Of a stretch of DNA of 64,000 bases, positions 8,375 to 18,026 are shown in pieces (within the stretch, counting starts at the first letter, position 1; the number at the start of each line of letters is the position of its first letter). Below the pieces are notes generated by a model. It was given only the letters and a program-made list of their open reading frames with translations. It was not told the origin of the DNA and searched no databases. The stretch covers positions 34,445 to 98,444 of the forward strand of contig NZ_DFQS01000057.1 in the NCBI RefSeq assembly GCF_002377905.1. The letters are read 5' to 3'. Source of the DNA: Psychrobacter sp. UBA3483. Its GTDB lineage: Bacteria > Pseudomonadota > Gammaproteobacteria > Pseudomonadales > Moraxellaceae. The position numbers and the translations under genes are program-made.

Positions 8375-9118
8375 TTATAGCGGCGTTTGGCGAAAAAACT
8401 TCACCATTATCTCGTAAATATCAGGATAAGCATCAATTAGCTTTTGCGGCGTCTCAAAAAATACTTCGCTCAGTACCGCGAAGAACTCTGCTGGATTGGT
8501 CGCGCCATAACGGTCGAGACCTGATTTATGATGGCTTTGAAAATCCTCAAAGTCTCGGCTCATAATCTTGGTCCAGTGCGCCGGATCCATATCTGGTTGC
8601 AGCGGCGGAAAGCCATTAGCACGACCATTTAGCATATCAAGCTTATGCACAAATTCATGAATGACCACGTTATGACCATCGCGCTCACCTGAGTGTTTGG
8701 CATCCTTCCACGACAGAATAACGGGGCCACGCAGCCACGCTTCACCGCTACGGTGCTGACTGCCCTCATGGACAACCCCCAACTCATCGACGGTGGTGGT
8801 TTCGCTTTTATAAGAACCTGAATAAATAATAATGGCCGACCAGCCAGCGTACCACTCAAGGCTTAGGTTTAAAATAGGCAGGCAAGCTTGTAAGGCGATA
8901 GATTGCTTGACCGCATCGGTAATCTCGAAACCCTGTGCGCCAGTAATCGACTTATCCGCCAAAAACAACGTCGCCAGCTCAAACAAGCGTGTTAGCTCAT
9001 CCTCGTCTAGCCTATCAAGTATGACAATACGCTGAGCCGCTTGCAGCCAGTCAGCATGGGTAAACTCGCTGTTGTCCAATATGCGCTGCTCGCGCCAGTC
9101 TTTTATCATACTAAACAT
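8375..9118 (-). CDS. mtfA: MtfA-family zinc metallopeptidase (M90)
   Basis: A 247-residue cytosolic zinc peptidase. The zinc site HEFVH is at residues 154-158 (context NVVIHEFVHKLDMLNG) and a third ligand is expected in NPAEFFAVLSE (Glu211). In Escherichia coli the protein (MtfA/YeeI) binds the glucose repressor Mlc and has aminopeptidase activity. Whether an Mlc exists in this host cannot be seen, so the physiological role is open. The length matches the family. The start has AGGAA seven bases upstream. Neighbours give no functional hint. Confidence 0.88.
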   Translation of the reverse strand: MFSMIKDWREQRILDNSEFTHADWLQAAQRIVILDRLDEDELTRLFELATLFLADKSITGAQGFEITDAVKQSIALQACLPILNLSLEWYAGWSAIIIYSGSYKSETTTVDELGVVHEGSQHRSGEAWLRGPVILSWKDAKHSGERDGHNVVIHEFVHKLDMLNGRANGFPPLQPDMDPAHWTKIMSRDFEDFQSHHKSGLDRYGATNPAEFFAVLSEVFFETPQKLIDAYPDIYEIMVKFFRQTPL

Positions 9119-9214
9119 AGTGAGTTTCCTTTAATTTTGGCGTTGAATCTGCTTTTTATTATTGGCGTTATGTGTTTTTAAGGGGTTAAATGTTGTTGAC
9201 AATAAACCTGTTTA

Positions 9215-10225
9215 TCAAGACTCTAAGGACAGCATATTCATAATCAATTTAATCAAGGTTTCTTTTTGGTTGGGGTCAGACTCGGCAACCAATAACGTTA
9301 ATGCGGCAAGACCTGTGTTATTGATGACCATATCACCTTTATCATTAAGCAGTCGATTATTCCGATGCAGAAAATCTACAAACAAAAAAGCGCCGCTGCG
9401 TTTATTGCCATCGGTAAAAGGATGGTTTTTGACCATAAAGTACAGTAGGTGTGCCGCCTTACTCTCGATGGTCGGGTACGCAGGCGCGCCAAACACCGTT
9501 TGCTCTAAATTACCCAGTACACTGTCCAAGCCATCACCGCGAGGCTTAGCAAATAGCTCAGTCGCCTCACCTCTATCTATCAGCTGCGCTTTCAAATCTG
9601 TCAGCGCTGCCATCGCCTCAGTCGGACTGGGTAAGATACCGCCCTCTTGCCCTACAGGATTATCAAGTAATCCTTCGTCATAGCGCTGTAACCATAAGAA
9701 TGTCTGTGTGTAACGGCTGATAATCTCAACCAAGCCACGGCCTTCATCAGTTTTAAGCTCGGGACTTTGCGCGGTTTTTCGAATTAAATTTAACGCTTGT
9801 TGTAGCTCGCTTGAGTTTTTATCAAAGCGCTCTTGATTGAGCGTGTAGCCTTGAACTAAGTATTCTCGTAAGCGCTGAGTTGCCCATATACGGAACTGAG
9901 TACCTTTTTTGGAATTAACTCGATAACCCACAGAAATAATAGCATCTAGATTGTAAAAGCGAATGTTACGTCGAACCTGCCGACTCCCTTCTTGACGAAC
10001 TACCGAGGAATACTCGGTAGTTGCTTCTGGGTCTAACTCACCTTCTTTATAAATATTTTTTAGATGCAACCCTATGGTATCCGAGTCTTTTTCAAACAGC
10101 GTCGCCAATTGGGATTGTGAGAGCCATAGAGTGTCGTGTTCTAAGCGTATCTCTATCTGCGCCTTTCCATCAGCGCTTTCATATATCTCTACTTTTGCCA
10201 CTTCATCATTCATAACGTTAATCAT
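9215..10225 (-). CDS. RhuM-type N-terminus fused to Fic/DOC domain
   Basis: A 336-residue two-domain protein. Residues about 10-130 are the RhuM-type region (LWLSQSQLATLFEKD, then RNIRFYNLDAIISVGYRV), named after a Salmonella pathogenicity-island protein of unknown action. Residues about 170-335 are a Fic domain with the canonical motif HPFTDGNKRSG at 268-278: catalytic His268, a phosphate-anchoring DGNK and Arg276. Fic enzymes transfer AMP or another nucleotide-derived group to a target protein. An intact motif implies activity. No antitoxin gene is adjacent, so it is not an obvious toxin-antitoxin pair, and self-inhibition is possible. The RhuM part may bind DNA (it begins like a winged helix), which would make this a self-regulated enzyme. 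Start at 10225 with GGAG seven bases upstream. Confidence 0.88.
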   Translation of the reverse strand: MINVMNDEVAKVEIYESADGKAQIEIRLEHDTLWLSQSQLATLFEKDSDTIGLHLKNIYKEGELDPEATTEYSSVVRQEGSRQVRRNIRFYNLDAIISVGYRVNSKKGTQFRIWATQRLREYLVQGYTLNQERFDKNSSELQQALNLIRKTAQSPELKTDEGRGLVEIISRYTQTFLWLQRYDEGLLDNPVGQEGGILPSPTEAMAALTDLKAQLIDRGEATELFAKPRGDGLDSVLGNLEQTVFGAPAYPTIESKAAHLLYFMVKNHPFTDGNKRSGAFLFVDFLHRNNRLLNDKGDMVINNTGLAALTLLVAESDPNQKETLIKLIMNMLSLES

Positions 10226-10331
10226 CTCAGCTCTCCCCCAATCCTAATCCCAATATAAATGCTTGCGCTGTGGTTATTATTCTTAATAGGCAAATCATAC
10301 AGCGACTGCATGACAGAGTACATAACAATGA

Positions 10332-11432
10332 CTATTCTGTGCCTGTGCTTGGCGTATCTCGCGGCGTATAACCGAAATGCTGCTTATAAATGCGTGAAAA
10401 GTAACCTTGGTCACCGTAACCGACTCGATGCGCCACTTCATCGATGGTCACATAACTTTTGGTTTTTAAAATATGATTGGCCTGCTTTAAGCGCAATTCT
10501 TTTACCCATTCCGAAAAACTATAGGGCAACTCAGCAAACAGCTTATGCAAGTATCTGACCGATATATGACAAGCAGCAGCGACCATCGCTGGTGTCAAAG
10601 CAGGGTTTTCTAGGTGCAGATGGACGTAATGCTCGATGCGCTTTAGACGCACCGACTGTATGGACGAGCTGCTACTCATCATCACCTCTTTCGGGGCGCC
10701 CAATGTCAATATAATAAGATTAAGCAGCTGCTGCTCTAGGATTTTAACCTCTAAAGCCGCCAATCGATGCTGCTGAATCAGCTCTAATATCTGTCTGATT
10801 TGAAAAACCAGCAACCTGCCAGCCCCTTCATCAATAGACAGACTGCGGGCAAATTGCCGCTCTATCGTACCCATTTGCGGGCTTAATAGCGCTAATGGTA
10901 CCTTAATCACATATAACGATACTTCTTGCAGGTGATAAAACTCGTAAGGTAAGTTTGATAGCTCAATAAAAAACTGACCCGGGCTTGAGGTTAATTGGCG
11001 GTTTTTTTGCGCAAAACGGACGCTACCGGTCACAGGAAAGGTGATTAAAATACTGTCATCGCTACTATTGTCCTTAACGCCGTCACTAGACTGATTGCTT
11101 ACTAAGCTGCGTTTATAATGCACGGTATTGGCATGATAATGAGACACGCCGATATCCAAAAGCTTGGCGTGTTGCAAATAACCAGCAAATTGACTTGGCT
11201 GTCGAAAGTTGACATTGAGATCAAAATAGGTGTCGTTGATGGTGTGCTTCCAATCAAACGCGTCTAACGTTTGAGGAGCGCTTATAGCAGGCGTTGAAGA
11301 TATTGGCGAAAATGGGGTTAATAGTGGTGATGATATTGCCGAATTTGAAATAGAACACTCCCCTACAATGTCCATGAGACTATCGCTGTTTGCTGTGCCA
11401 TTTGTCTTATCTGTATCGTGACCTGCATTCAT
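10332..11432 (-). CDS. AraC-family transcriptional regulator
   Basis: A 366-residue regulator. Residues about 60-235 form an AraC-binding-like sensor (the TGSVRFAQKNRQL and FFIELSNLPYEFYH region), and the C-terminal 100 residues carry two helix-turn-helices ending GYGDQGYFSRIYKQHFGYTP, the signature of the family. The 60-residue N-terminus is Ser/Pro/Ala-rich and probably disordered. It lies just downstream of the hyuB-hyuA pair on the same strand but after a stem-loop, so it is probably a separate unit that regulates the hydantoinase genes. The effector is unknown. Several such sensors respond to aromatic or amide compounds. Confidence 0.85.
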   Translation of the reverse strand: MNAGHDTDKTNGTANSDSLMDIVGECSISNSAISSPLLTPFSPISSTPAISAPQTLDAFDWKHTINDTYFDLNVNFRQPSQFAGYLQHAKLLDIGVSHYHANTVHYKRSLVSNQSSDGVKDNSSDDSILITFPVTGSVRFAQKNRQLTSSPGQFFIELSNLPYEFYHLQEVSLYVIKVPLALLSPQMGTIERQFARSLSIDEGAGRLLVFQIRQILELIQQHRLAALEVKILEQQLLNLIILTLGAPKEVMMSSSSSIQSVRLKRIEHYVHLHLENPALTPAMVAAACHISVRYLHKLFAELPYSFSEWVKELRLKQANHILKTKSYVTIDEVAHRVGYGDQGYFSRIYKQHFGYTPRDTPSTGTE

Positions 11433-11580
11433 CCTTGAATACTCTATGAATAAAAAACGAGCCGTAATCGCTGTTTATACACTAAGCGCTATTTGTAAGC
11501 ATTTTATTAGATGCTAAGCGGTTATTTTTATATCATAAACGTATAACTACTATCATGTCTAATACGATACCTAAAACAAA

Positions 11581-11614
11581 CATCAGGCATTAAACGAGGG
11601 TTCAATGCCTGATG
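11581..11614 (-). terminator. Stem-loop downstream of hyuA
   Basis: An 11-base perfect stem (CATCAGGCATT at 11581-11591, complement at 11604-11614) with a 12-base loop, followed on the minus strand by a T-rich run (TTTGTTTT). It lies 49 bases past the hyuA stop and separates it from the AraC gene. Confidence 0.65.
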
Positions 11615-11662
11615 GAAAGGTTATAAAAAGCTAGAACGATAAAAAACGATAAAAACTGCAAG

Positions 11663-13744
11663 CTAAGCGGCTTTGGTCAGCTTATAAGTGCCCGTTTCAT
11701 GCAGCTCTGCTTGCCAGCCTTTTTTAATCACAATCGTGGTAGTTGGCTCTTGAATAAGCGCAGGCCCTGCAATCAACGCCCCTGCCCCAAACTCTTCACC
11801 ATTATAAATAGGCGTATCAATCCATTCGTATTCTTGATCCATGATCATCTCACGGCTGCCGACTTGAGCCTGACTGATATCACCTTGTTGCTTAGTAAGC
11901 TCTGGTAGCTTGGGCTTACTGATTTTACCGATGACAGCGACTTCGATATTGACGAGCTCCACCTTATTATCACGCTCATCATAAGTATAGAGCTCTTTAT
12001 GACGATGGTGGAAGGCTTCCAAAATCGTTTGCACGCTATCGGCATCAAGCTTGCCATTGGGTATCAGTACATTACACTCATGCACCTGCCCGACGTAGCG
12101 CATCTCCATGGTACGCTCGATGATAATGTCGTCTTCTGCAAAGCCATCTTCTAACAGCTTTTGCACTCCTAGGCTTTCTAGCTCATGTAAGGTGGCATTG
12201 AGCGACTGTAGCTCTGAATCTGGCGCAATAAGCATCATTTGCGTGGCCAAATAGTTATATTTAATATCAGAGATGATTTGACCAAAGGCGCAGAGACAAG
12301 AGGCAATCTTTGGTATCAAGATAGTGCCAATACCCATCTCTTCTGCCAAATCAACAATATGCATGCCAGCAGCACCGCCGGCACAGATTAATGCAAAGTC
12401 GCGAGGGTCATAGCCTTTTTCAATGGTAATACGGCGAATGCCATTTGCCATATTCTGGTTAACGATGGCACTGATACCAAAGGCTGCATGTGCCAAGTCA
12501 ATCTTTAGTGGATCAGCGATATGTTTTTGTACCGCTTGCTGAGCTTTGTCTTTATCCAAAGTCACGCAGCCACCTAGCACGGCATCGGGCTCTAAGTAGC
12601 CTAACACCAGATTGGCATCGGTAACCGTTGGCAACTCACCGCCTTTACCATAAGAGGCAGGCCCCGGAGTCGCGCCAGCACTTTGTGGACCAACCTCCAA
12701 CATACCAAAGTTATTCACATGACCAATAGAGCCGCCGCCTGCGCCCAGCGTTTCGACATGAATCATCGGCACGCCAATACGATTGCGTAAGAAATCAATA
12801 TCACGGTTTAGGCTGGTTCGGCCAGATTTGGCCATAGTGATGTCAAAAGACGTACCGCCCATGTCGACGGTGATAATGTTATCAATGCCAAAGGCGCTGG
12901 CAATATACAGTCCTGCTTGCGGTGCTGATGCGGGTCCTGAGTTGATGGCATTAACTGCGCGTTCGCGCATGATGTTACCGACGGCAAGTCCACCATTCGA
13001 CTGAAAGTAACGAACAGGCTGCTCAGCGCCGAGCGCTTTAAAGTAATCATCAATCTTATGTACATAAGACGCCATAACCGGACTTAAATAGGCATTCACC
13101 AATGTCGTTGAGGTACGTGTATACTCTTTAATCTGCGGATATACTTCACTACCGCAGCAGACAAACACCCCCGGCATGTGCTGCTCAATGAGCGCTTTGG
13201 CACGCTGTTCGTGCTGGGTATTGCGAATAGACCACACAAAAGAGATAGCAACCGCTTGCACGTCTTGCTGTTTTAACACTTTAATCGCATCGAGGATATC
13301 TTGCTCATTTAGCAGCTCGTGTTCGCTGCCGTCTGCTAAGATACGCCCACGGATGGGAAAGCGGCGCTCACGAGTAGCAATCTGCGGCGCTGGCGGGTAA
13401 CTGGCATCATAGCGGTGCCCTTCTTCTTTGTGCCCTAAGCGTATCTCGATACTGTCTTCATGCCCTTTGGTACATAGCAAGCCCACTTTCACGCCCGTCA
13501 TTTGAATCAGTGCGTTCAGTGCAACCGTCGTACCATTTATGCACAAATCGCAGGCTTGAATGATGTCTTCGATAGGACGGTTAAATTTATTGGCAATTTG
13601 CTGTAAACCATTGGCAATGGCTAAGGTGCCATCCTCTGGGGTCGATGGTGCTTTAAACAAATGAATATCACCGGTTTTTTCTGCTAAGACAAAATCTGTA
13701 AAAGTCCCGCCAGCATCAACGCCAATACGAAAATCGTTGTTCAT
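11663..13744 (-). CDS. hyuA: Hydantoinase/oxoprolinase subunit A
   Basis: A 693-residue ATP-dependent hydrolase subunit of the N-methylhydantoinase/5-oxoprolinase family, which opens cyclic amides with ATP and works as a complex with subunit B. The N-terminus RIGVDAGGTFTDFVL is the phosphate-1 motif of the actin/Hsp70-like ATPase fold. VDMGGTSFDI in the middle is the second phosphate motif and LICAGGAAG the adenosine motif. The length is normal and no break is seen. AAGGA lies seven bases before the ATG. It is the second gene after hyuB and should share its promoter. Because hyuB is broken, the enzyme is probably inactive unless another subunit B is supplied. The substrate cannot be told from sequence. 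Confidence 0.9.
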   Translation of the reverse strand: MNNDFRIGVDAGGTFTDFVLAEKTGDIHLFKAPSTPEDGTLAIANGLQQIANKFNRPIEDIIQACDLCINGTTVALNALIQMTGVKVGLLCTKGHEDSIEIRLGHKEEGHRYDASYPPAPQIATRERRFPIRGRILADGSEHELLNEQDILDAIKVLKQQDVQAVAISFVWSIRNTQHEQRAKALIEQHMPGVFVCCGSEVYPQIKEYTRTSTTLVNAYLSPVMASYVHKIDDYFKALGAEQPVRYFQSNGGLAVGNIMRERAVNAINSGPASAPQAGLYIASAFGIDNIITVDMGGTSFDITMAKSGRTSLNRDIDFLRNRIGVPMIHVETLGAGGGSIGHVNNFGMLEVGPQSAGATPGPASYGKGGELPTVTDANLVLGYLEPDAVLGGCVTLDKDKAQQAVQKHIADPLKIDLAHAAFGISAIVNQNMANGIRRITIEKGYDPRDFALICAGGAAGMHIVDLAEEMGIGTILIPKIASCLCAFGQIISDIKYNYLATQMMLIAPDSELQSLNATLHELESLGVQKLLEDGFAEDDIIIERTMEMRYVGQVHECNVLIPNGKLDADSVQTILEAFHHRHKELYTYDERDNKVELVNIEVAVIGKISKPKLPELTKQQGDISQAQVGSREMIMDQEYEWIDTPIYNGEEFGAGALIAGPALIQEPTTTIVIKKGWQAELHETGTYKLTKAA

Positions 13745-13785
13745 AAGTCATCCTTAACTCAATCGTGAAATATTAATGGGTATTT

Positions 13786-15265
13786 TATGCGGTTAGCTGG
13801 CGGCGTAAGTACTCAGTCTCAGTCTCATTGAGCGTCAGAGTCTCTGGGTCAATCACCACACCGTATTCAATCTTTGCCGCAGCAATTGAGATAATCCTTT
13901 CTTGTACATCCTTGATGACCGCTTGAATATCGCGATCAAATGAGCTGCCAAGCCATACTTATGAATTAAGATGGGATACTGATATTCCAATAGCTCAATA
14001 TCTCCCGAGCTTAGCGCCCCAAAGCAGCTCAATGGTCCACAAGCATGCCAGCCATCCATTTGTTGTGTGGCGCCTGCGCCTGAAATAATAGACGCCAAAA
14101 TCATGGTGACGTATTGCTCGCCAGTCTTTGGATCTATACCAGCAATATTAATCCCTGATGAATGTCCCCAAGACGCGGTAACACGCTCAGGTGCTGCCGC
14201 TTCAAATGCCATACGTACCGCATCGGTCAAGGTTTCCATCGGCGTGGTCGTACAGTTAACATGCGGCGCCGGTTCTTTGGCATTACATAAGGTGCCATGC
14301 TCGCCCAAATCAACAGTCACACAGCGGTATAAGCCTTCGTTATACGGCGGCTCTACTTGAGCAAACATCATCAGACCAAGTAATACCCCTGACATCGAGT
14401 TACCGGCATAAGAGTTGATAAAGTAAGGGACTTGCGGTGGACTGGTGATTTTAATATGCACGTCGCTGTCTTTGATGACAATGTCGGCGCTAATGGTCAT
14501 ATCACCCAAGCCATGACCTGAGTCTTCTAACACCGCCTCGCCATGATAATCGCCATCTGGAATAGAGGAGATTAATGAGCGCATATGGGTGTCAGCCATG
14601 CTCTTTAGCTCTTCAATCGCGCCACGTACCGTCTCAATGCCATATTTTTCTAACAGCGCAATCATGTTGCGCTCACCGACGGCACACGCCCCATATTGAG
14701 CATTAAGATCGCCTTCTTGATTACGGCGTGAGCGCATATTACTGTGTATGAGGTTAATCACGTCATGGCGTTTGACGCCTTTTTCCCAAATCTTAATGGG
14801 CGGAATGCGTAACCCTTCGGCATATATCTCTTTAGCATCAGGATTATAGCCGGCGGGTACAGGGCCTCCGATATCAGTGACATGACCTTTACAGACCGTC
14901 CAAAAGACCAGCTCGCCTTTATAAAATACCGGCTTATACATACAGCAATCTAGGATATGGCTGCCCATCATCACAGGGTCGTTATGATAAATCACATCGC
15001 CTTCATGAATGTCGTCACCATAATATTCGGCAACGGCTTTCATGGCAGGCATCAGTGAGCCTAAATGAATGGGAATATCTTGCCCTTGCAAAATCATCTC
15101 AGGCAAATGATCAAACAGCGCATTGCTATAGTCATGGGCTAAGTTAAAGACACTCGAACGGGCGGTTTTTTCTAAGGTGGTTGTCATCTCACGCTGCGCC
15201 GTTTCTAGGGCACCACGTACGACAGACAAGGTAATAGGATCTATAGAGGGGTGAGCGTTGCTCAT
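13786..15265 (-). pseudogene. hyuB: hyuB with internal out-of-frame deletion
   Basis: Subunit B of the hydantoinase/oxoprolinase pair. From a well-placed start (AAGGAG before the ATG at 15265) the frame is normal for about 440 codons, through GDIELLEYQYPILIHKYGLA. It then continues into 30 residues of nonsense ending at 13853. In another frame, overlapping at about 13945-13950, the authentic C-terminus resumes (SSFDRDIQAVIKDVQER, then YGVVIDPETL) and stops at 13786-13788. The segment that normally joins these parts, with the DSGGAGKYRGG-type motif and roughly 75-85 residues, is missing. So an internal deletion, not a single-base slip, removed part of the gene and shifted the frame. The truncated 470-residue product is unlikely to function. 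Confidence 0.85.
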
Positions 15266-15607
15266 AAAAGACTCCTTGTCGAGAAATTTGGGTCAGAATA
15301 AGCGCATTTATATAGGCTAAATAAAAGAATATTCCGGTCTATACGACCATTTATCCTTACCCTTTAGCGTGCGCTTTATCTGGCTTATCATCTATCCTAA
15401 TGATCAAGCTTTTTCACTATAGCTAGGTTTTGGTCAAATAGATGGACTGTGCGTGCAGAGTTTTTGACTGTGAGTGTACAGCTGTAGCTATAAAAAGTTT
15501 GTTTATCTCCTATTAAGCAAACAAAGCTATTGCCAATGAATCTATATATAGGGTAAATTTCAACTCCTACTACCAACAAAATTTGATTAAATATACCAAG
15601 AACCACT
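15266..15607. other. Divergent spacer between hyuB and WG-repeat gene
   Basis: 342 bases without a credible gene. It holds an interrupted palindrome GGTC-TATAC-GACC at 15336-15348, about 70 bases upstream of hyuB, which could be an operator. Otherwise it is AT-rich promoter-like sequence for both flanking genes. Confidence 0.4.
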
Positions 15608-17965
15608 ATGAACGCCAAATCACTTGCAACTAAGGTACGTCAATTAAGCTTAGCTATCTCGTTAGCGTTAGCATCACTTACCATCGTTTCGATAACAACG
15701 ACACAAAGCGCCCACGCCGACACTTGTAGTTGTGATCAAGGTAAATTGTATTCCATTGAAATTGATGAGCTAAACAACGCCCACCCTCATAAGCTAACAT
15801 TAACAGCCAACAATGCTTATTATCAGCTTATCGATGATAAAGGTGCTGTCGTTCAAGACAAGTTATATGACATCAAAGCCTATGAAGATGGGCGTATTGT
15901 CGCCAAACGTCATGGCTACTTTGGCGCTATTGATGCAACTGGAAAAATGGTTTTAGACTTCAAATATGGTGCTATTGAGGTTTTAGACAATAATTTTTAT
16001 CATCTAACCAAGTATTTTGGTAGTAAAGAAGCCACCGCAATAGCCAATGGCGCAGGTGATTGGCTTTATCCTGCCAGCAAAGTATTCGATAAAGATATCC
16101 AAACTAATTATCTGTATGCGGATAAAACTAATAACGTTACCTACTTTATGATTTCAAAAGATGGTAAATACGGTTTAATCAATGATAAAAAACAGACTTT
16201 GATTACCCCTGTGTATGACCAGTTAGAGTTGCTAGACACCTGCCCTAATGAACGTCTGTTTATGAAGGCAAAATTAGGGGACAAAGTTGGTTTAATCGAT
16301 CAGTATCAAAAAGTCGTCGTACCCTTTACCAAAAATATAGATATCGAAAACTTTAATGAAGATAAGCAGATATTCAGTGTTAAGTCCTACGTTCCTAAAG
16401 GCACTGGCAATATTGGTCATTTGAATAGAGAGACCGTTATTTCCGAAAACCTAATAAACGGTAAAGGTGTACCGCTAATAAAATCTGACGCCAGTATTAG
16501 ACTGCTAAACAGCCATTTATATGAGTATAAAAAATCTGGTCAGTACGGCATCATTAATAATAGTGGGGCCATCGTACTACCAGCGAGCTTTGACTATTTA
16601 TACAGTCAGTATAGCCAATATAACGCTCCTATCTTGGCCGCCTACAATCAAAAAATAGGTATTGTTACTAAGGGCGCTGATAGCAAACTTAAGGTCAGTG
16701 AATTCTATGATGGCCTTGAGCTAAATGAAGACAGTACTTACACTTTGCATGAAATAGAGAGTCAATTATTAAAAAATGAGGAGGACGCCAGTACTGAAGA
16801 GGAAGTCATTTATGAGGCTACAAGCGCTGAAGAAGCTACTGAAGAAGCGGATAATACGCTTGGAGCAACCCTATACAACCCATCTAATAGCTCATATATT
16901 GCTCAAATAAATCATAAGTTTGGTTTGGTTGATAGCAACAACAAGGTATTGATACCCATCATTTACGATGAACTCAGCTATTTCAATAGGTTTATAAAGG
17001 TAAAAAAAGACAATAAGTATGGCTTACTGACAGATAATAATGAGACAGTAAAAGCACTTATTTATGATGATATTACCCCACTTAGCGACTCACATGGAAC
17101 CGAGGATAATATCGGTATTGTCTTTACCAAAGGCAATCAGCAACAACTCACTAATGAATTTGGCAGTATCATAACGCCATTTTCTGACTATCGATTTGTG
17201 GATAATAAACTTGATTACTTAGACAATATGAGTGTGATTGAAAAAGACGGCAAATACGGCTTATTCAGCGTCAAAGAAAAGAAGGTACTTATTCAGCCTA
17301 TATATGAGGATATGTATGAGCGTATCTATAACGACAGCATCCTTGCCCAATTAAATGGCAAAAAAGTATTAATAGATACGTCAGGCAAAGTACTGGTTAG
17401 TGATTTGTCACAATATGCTGCAATTGAGCGATCAAATAATGAAAACAATATCATCGTAAAAACAAACGACGATAAATACGGGGTGATTGACTACAAGGGT
17501 AAAACCATCATACCGGCCGTTTATGATTCTTTAGAACTACAAGGGCTATCAAATAACTATGAGGCTGTATGGGGTGAGAACAAAGCCCCTCTACTGCTAT
17601 ACATCGTAGGAAAAAATGGCAAACACGGTATTTTTTCTCATAACGGCAGCGTTGTAGCACCAATAGCATATGATTATATACAATCTCTTATTTACCCCGC
17701 TTATTTAGCAGTCGTTAAAGATAAAAGCGCTGACAGCGAGACCGTTGGTGAAGCCAATAATTTAGGTTTAATGAATTTATCAGGTAAAGTGGTACTTGAT
17801 ATGAAATACTATGATGTTAGAACGAATCTTTATGATCCTGAAGGCAGGCTGTATGCCATCAACAGCCATAAAAACATAGTGGAAACTTACGATAAGAAGC
17901 TGAACTTCATTAAAACCCAAAGTTTGCAGGCGTTTATAGATACCAATGAATGGTATAAAGAATAA
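15608..17965 (+). CDS. Large exported WG-repeat protein
   Basis: A 785-residue protein with a long signal peptide (about 1-38, ending TQSAHA). The rest is built from about 12 WG-type repeats of 40-60 residues with the pattern K-Y/F-G-L/I-I followed by a small Gly/Asn turn and P-x-Y-D (for example KYGLINDKKQTLITPVYD and KYGVIDYKGKTIIPAVYD). These repeats form beta-rich, probably propeller or solenoid structures, and usually sit outside the inner membrane. No enzymatic motif is seen. Residues about 385-420 form an acidic Glu-rich insert (EEDASTEEEVIYEATSAEEA). The first half is collinear with the 355-residue protein at 50183-51250. It is a single gene with its own terminator. The function is unknown; a binding or scaffold role is inferred. 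Confidence 0.82.
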   Translation: MNAKSLATKVRQLSLAISLALASLTIVSITTTQSAHADTCSCDQGKLYSIEIDELNNAHPHKLTLTANNAYYQLIDDKGAVVQDKLYDIKAYEDGRIVAKRHGYFGAIDATGKMVLDFKYGAIEVLDNNFYHLTKYFGSKEATAIANGAGDWLYPASKVFDKDIQTNYLYADKTNNVTYFMISKDGKYGLINDKKQTLITPVYDQLELLDTCPNERLFMKAKLGDKVGLIDQYQKVVVPFTKNIDIENFNEDKQIFSVKSYVPKGTGNIGHLNRETVISENLINGKGVPLIKSDASIRLLNSHLYEYKKSGQYGIINNSGAIVLPASFDYLYSQYSQYNAPILAAYNQKIGIVTKGADSKLKVSEFYDGLELNEDSTYTLHEIESQLLKNEEDASTEEEVIYEATSAEEATEEADNTLGATLYNPSNSSYIAQINHKFGLVDSNNKVLIPIIYDELSYFNRFIKVKKDNKYGLLTDNNETVKALIYDDITPLSDSHGTEDNIGIVFTKGNQQQLTNEFGSIITPFSDYRFVDNKLDYLDNMSVIEKDGKYGLFSVKEKKVLIQPIYEDMYERIYNDSILAQLNGKKVLIDTSGKVLVSDLSQYAAIERSNNENNIIVKTNDDKYGVIDYKGKTIIPAVYDSLELQGLSNNYEAVWGENKAPLLLYIVGKNGKHGIFSHNGSVVAPIAYDYIQSLIYPAYLAVVKDKSADSETVGEANNLGLMNLSGKVVLDMKYYDVRTNLYDPEGRLYAINSHKNIVETYDKKLNFIKTQSLQAFIDTNEWYKE

Positions 17966-17972
17966 AAAATGC

Positions 17973-18005
17973 AACAAGGCGCTCATCATTGAACGCCTTG
18001 TTTAT
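17973..18005 (+). terminator. Terminator after the WG-repeat gene
   Basis: AACAAGGCG (17973-17981) pairs with CGCCTTGTT (17994-18002), followed by a T/A-rich tract. It lies between two convergent genes and may serve both. Confidence 0.7.
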
Positions 18006-18026
18006 TATTACTCATACAGCTAAATT

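Noticed and set aside
9162..9683. A 173-codon plus-strand frame opposite the rhuM-fic gene
   Set aside because: It is antisense to a well-supported coding region and has no family features.
10332..15265. Reading the hyu locus as an acetone or acetophenone carboxylase operon
   Set aside because: Only subunits A and B are present; the small third subunit expected for acetone carboxylase is absent, and the B gene is broken.
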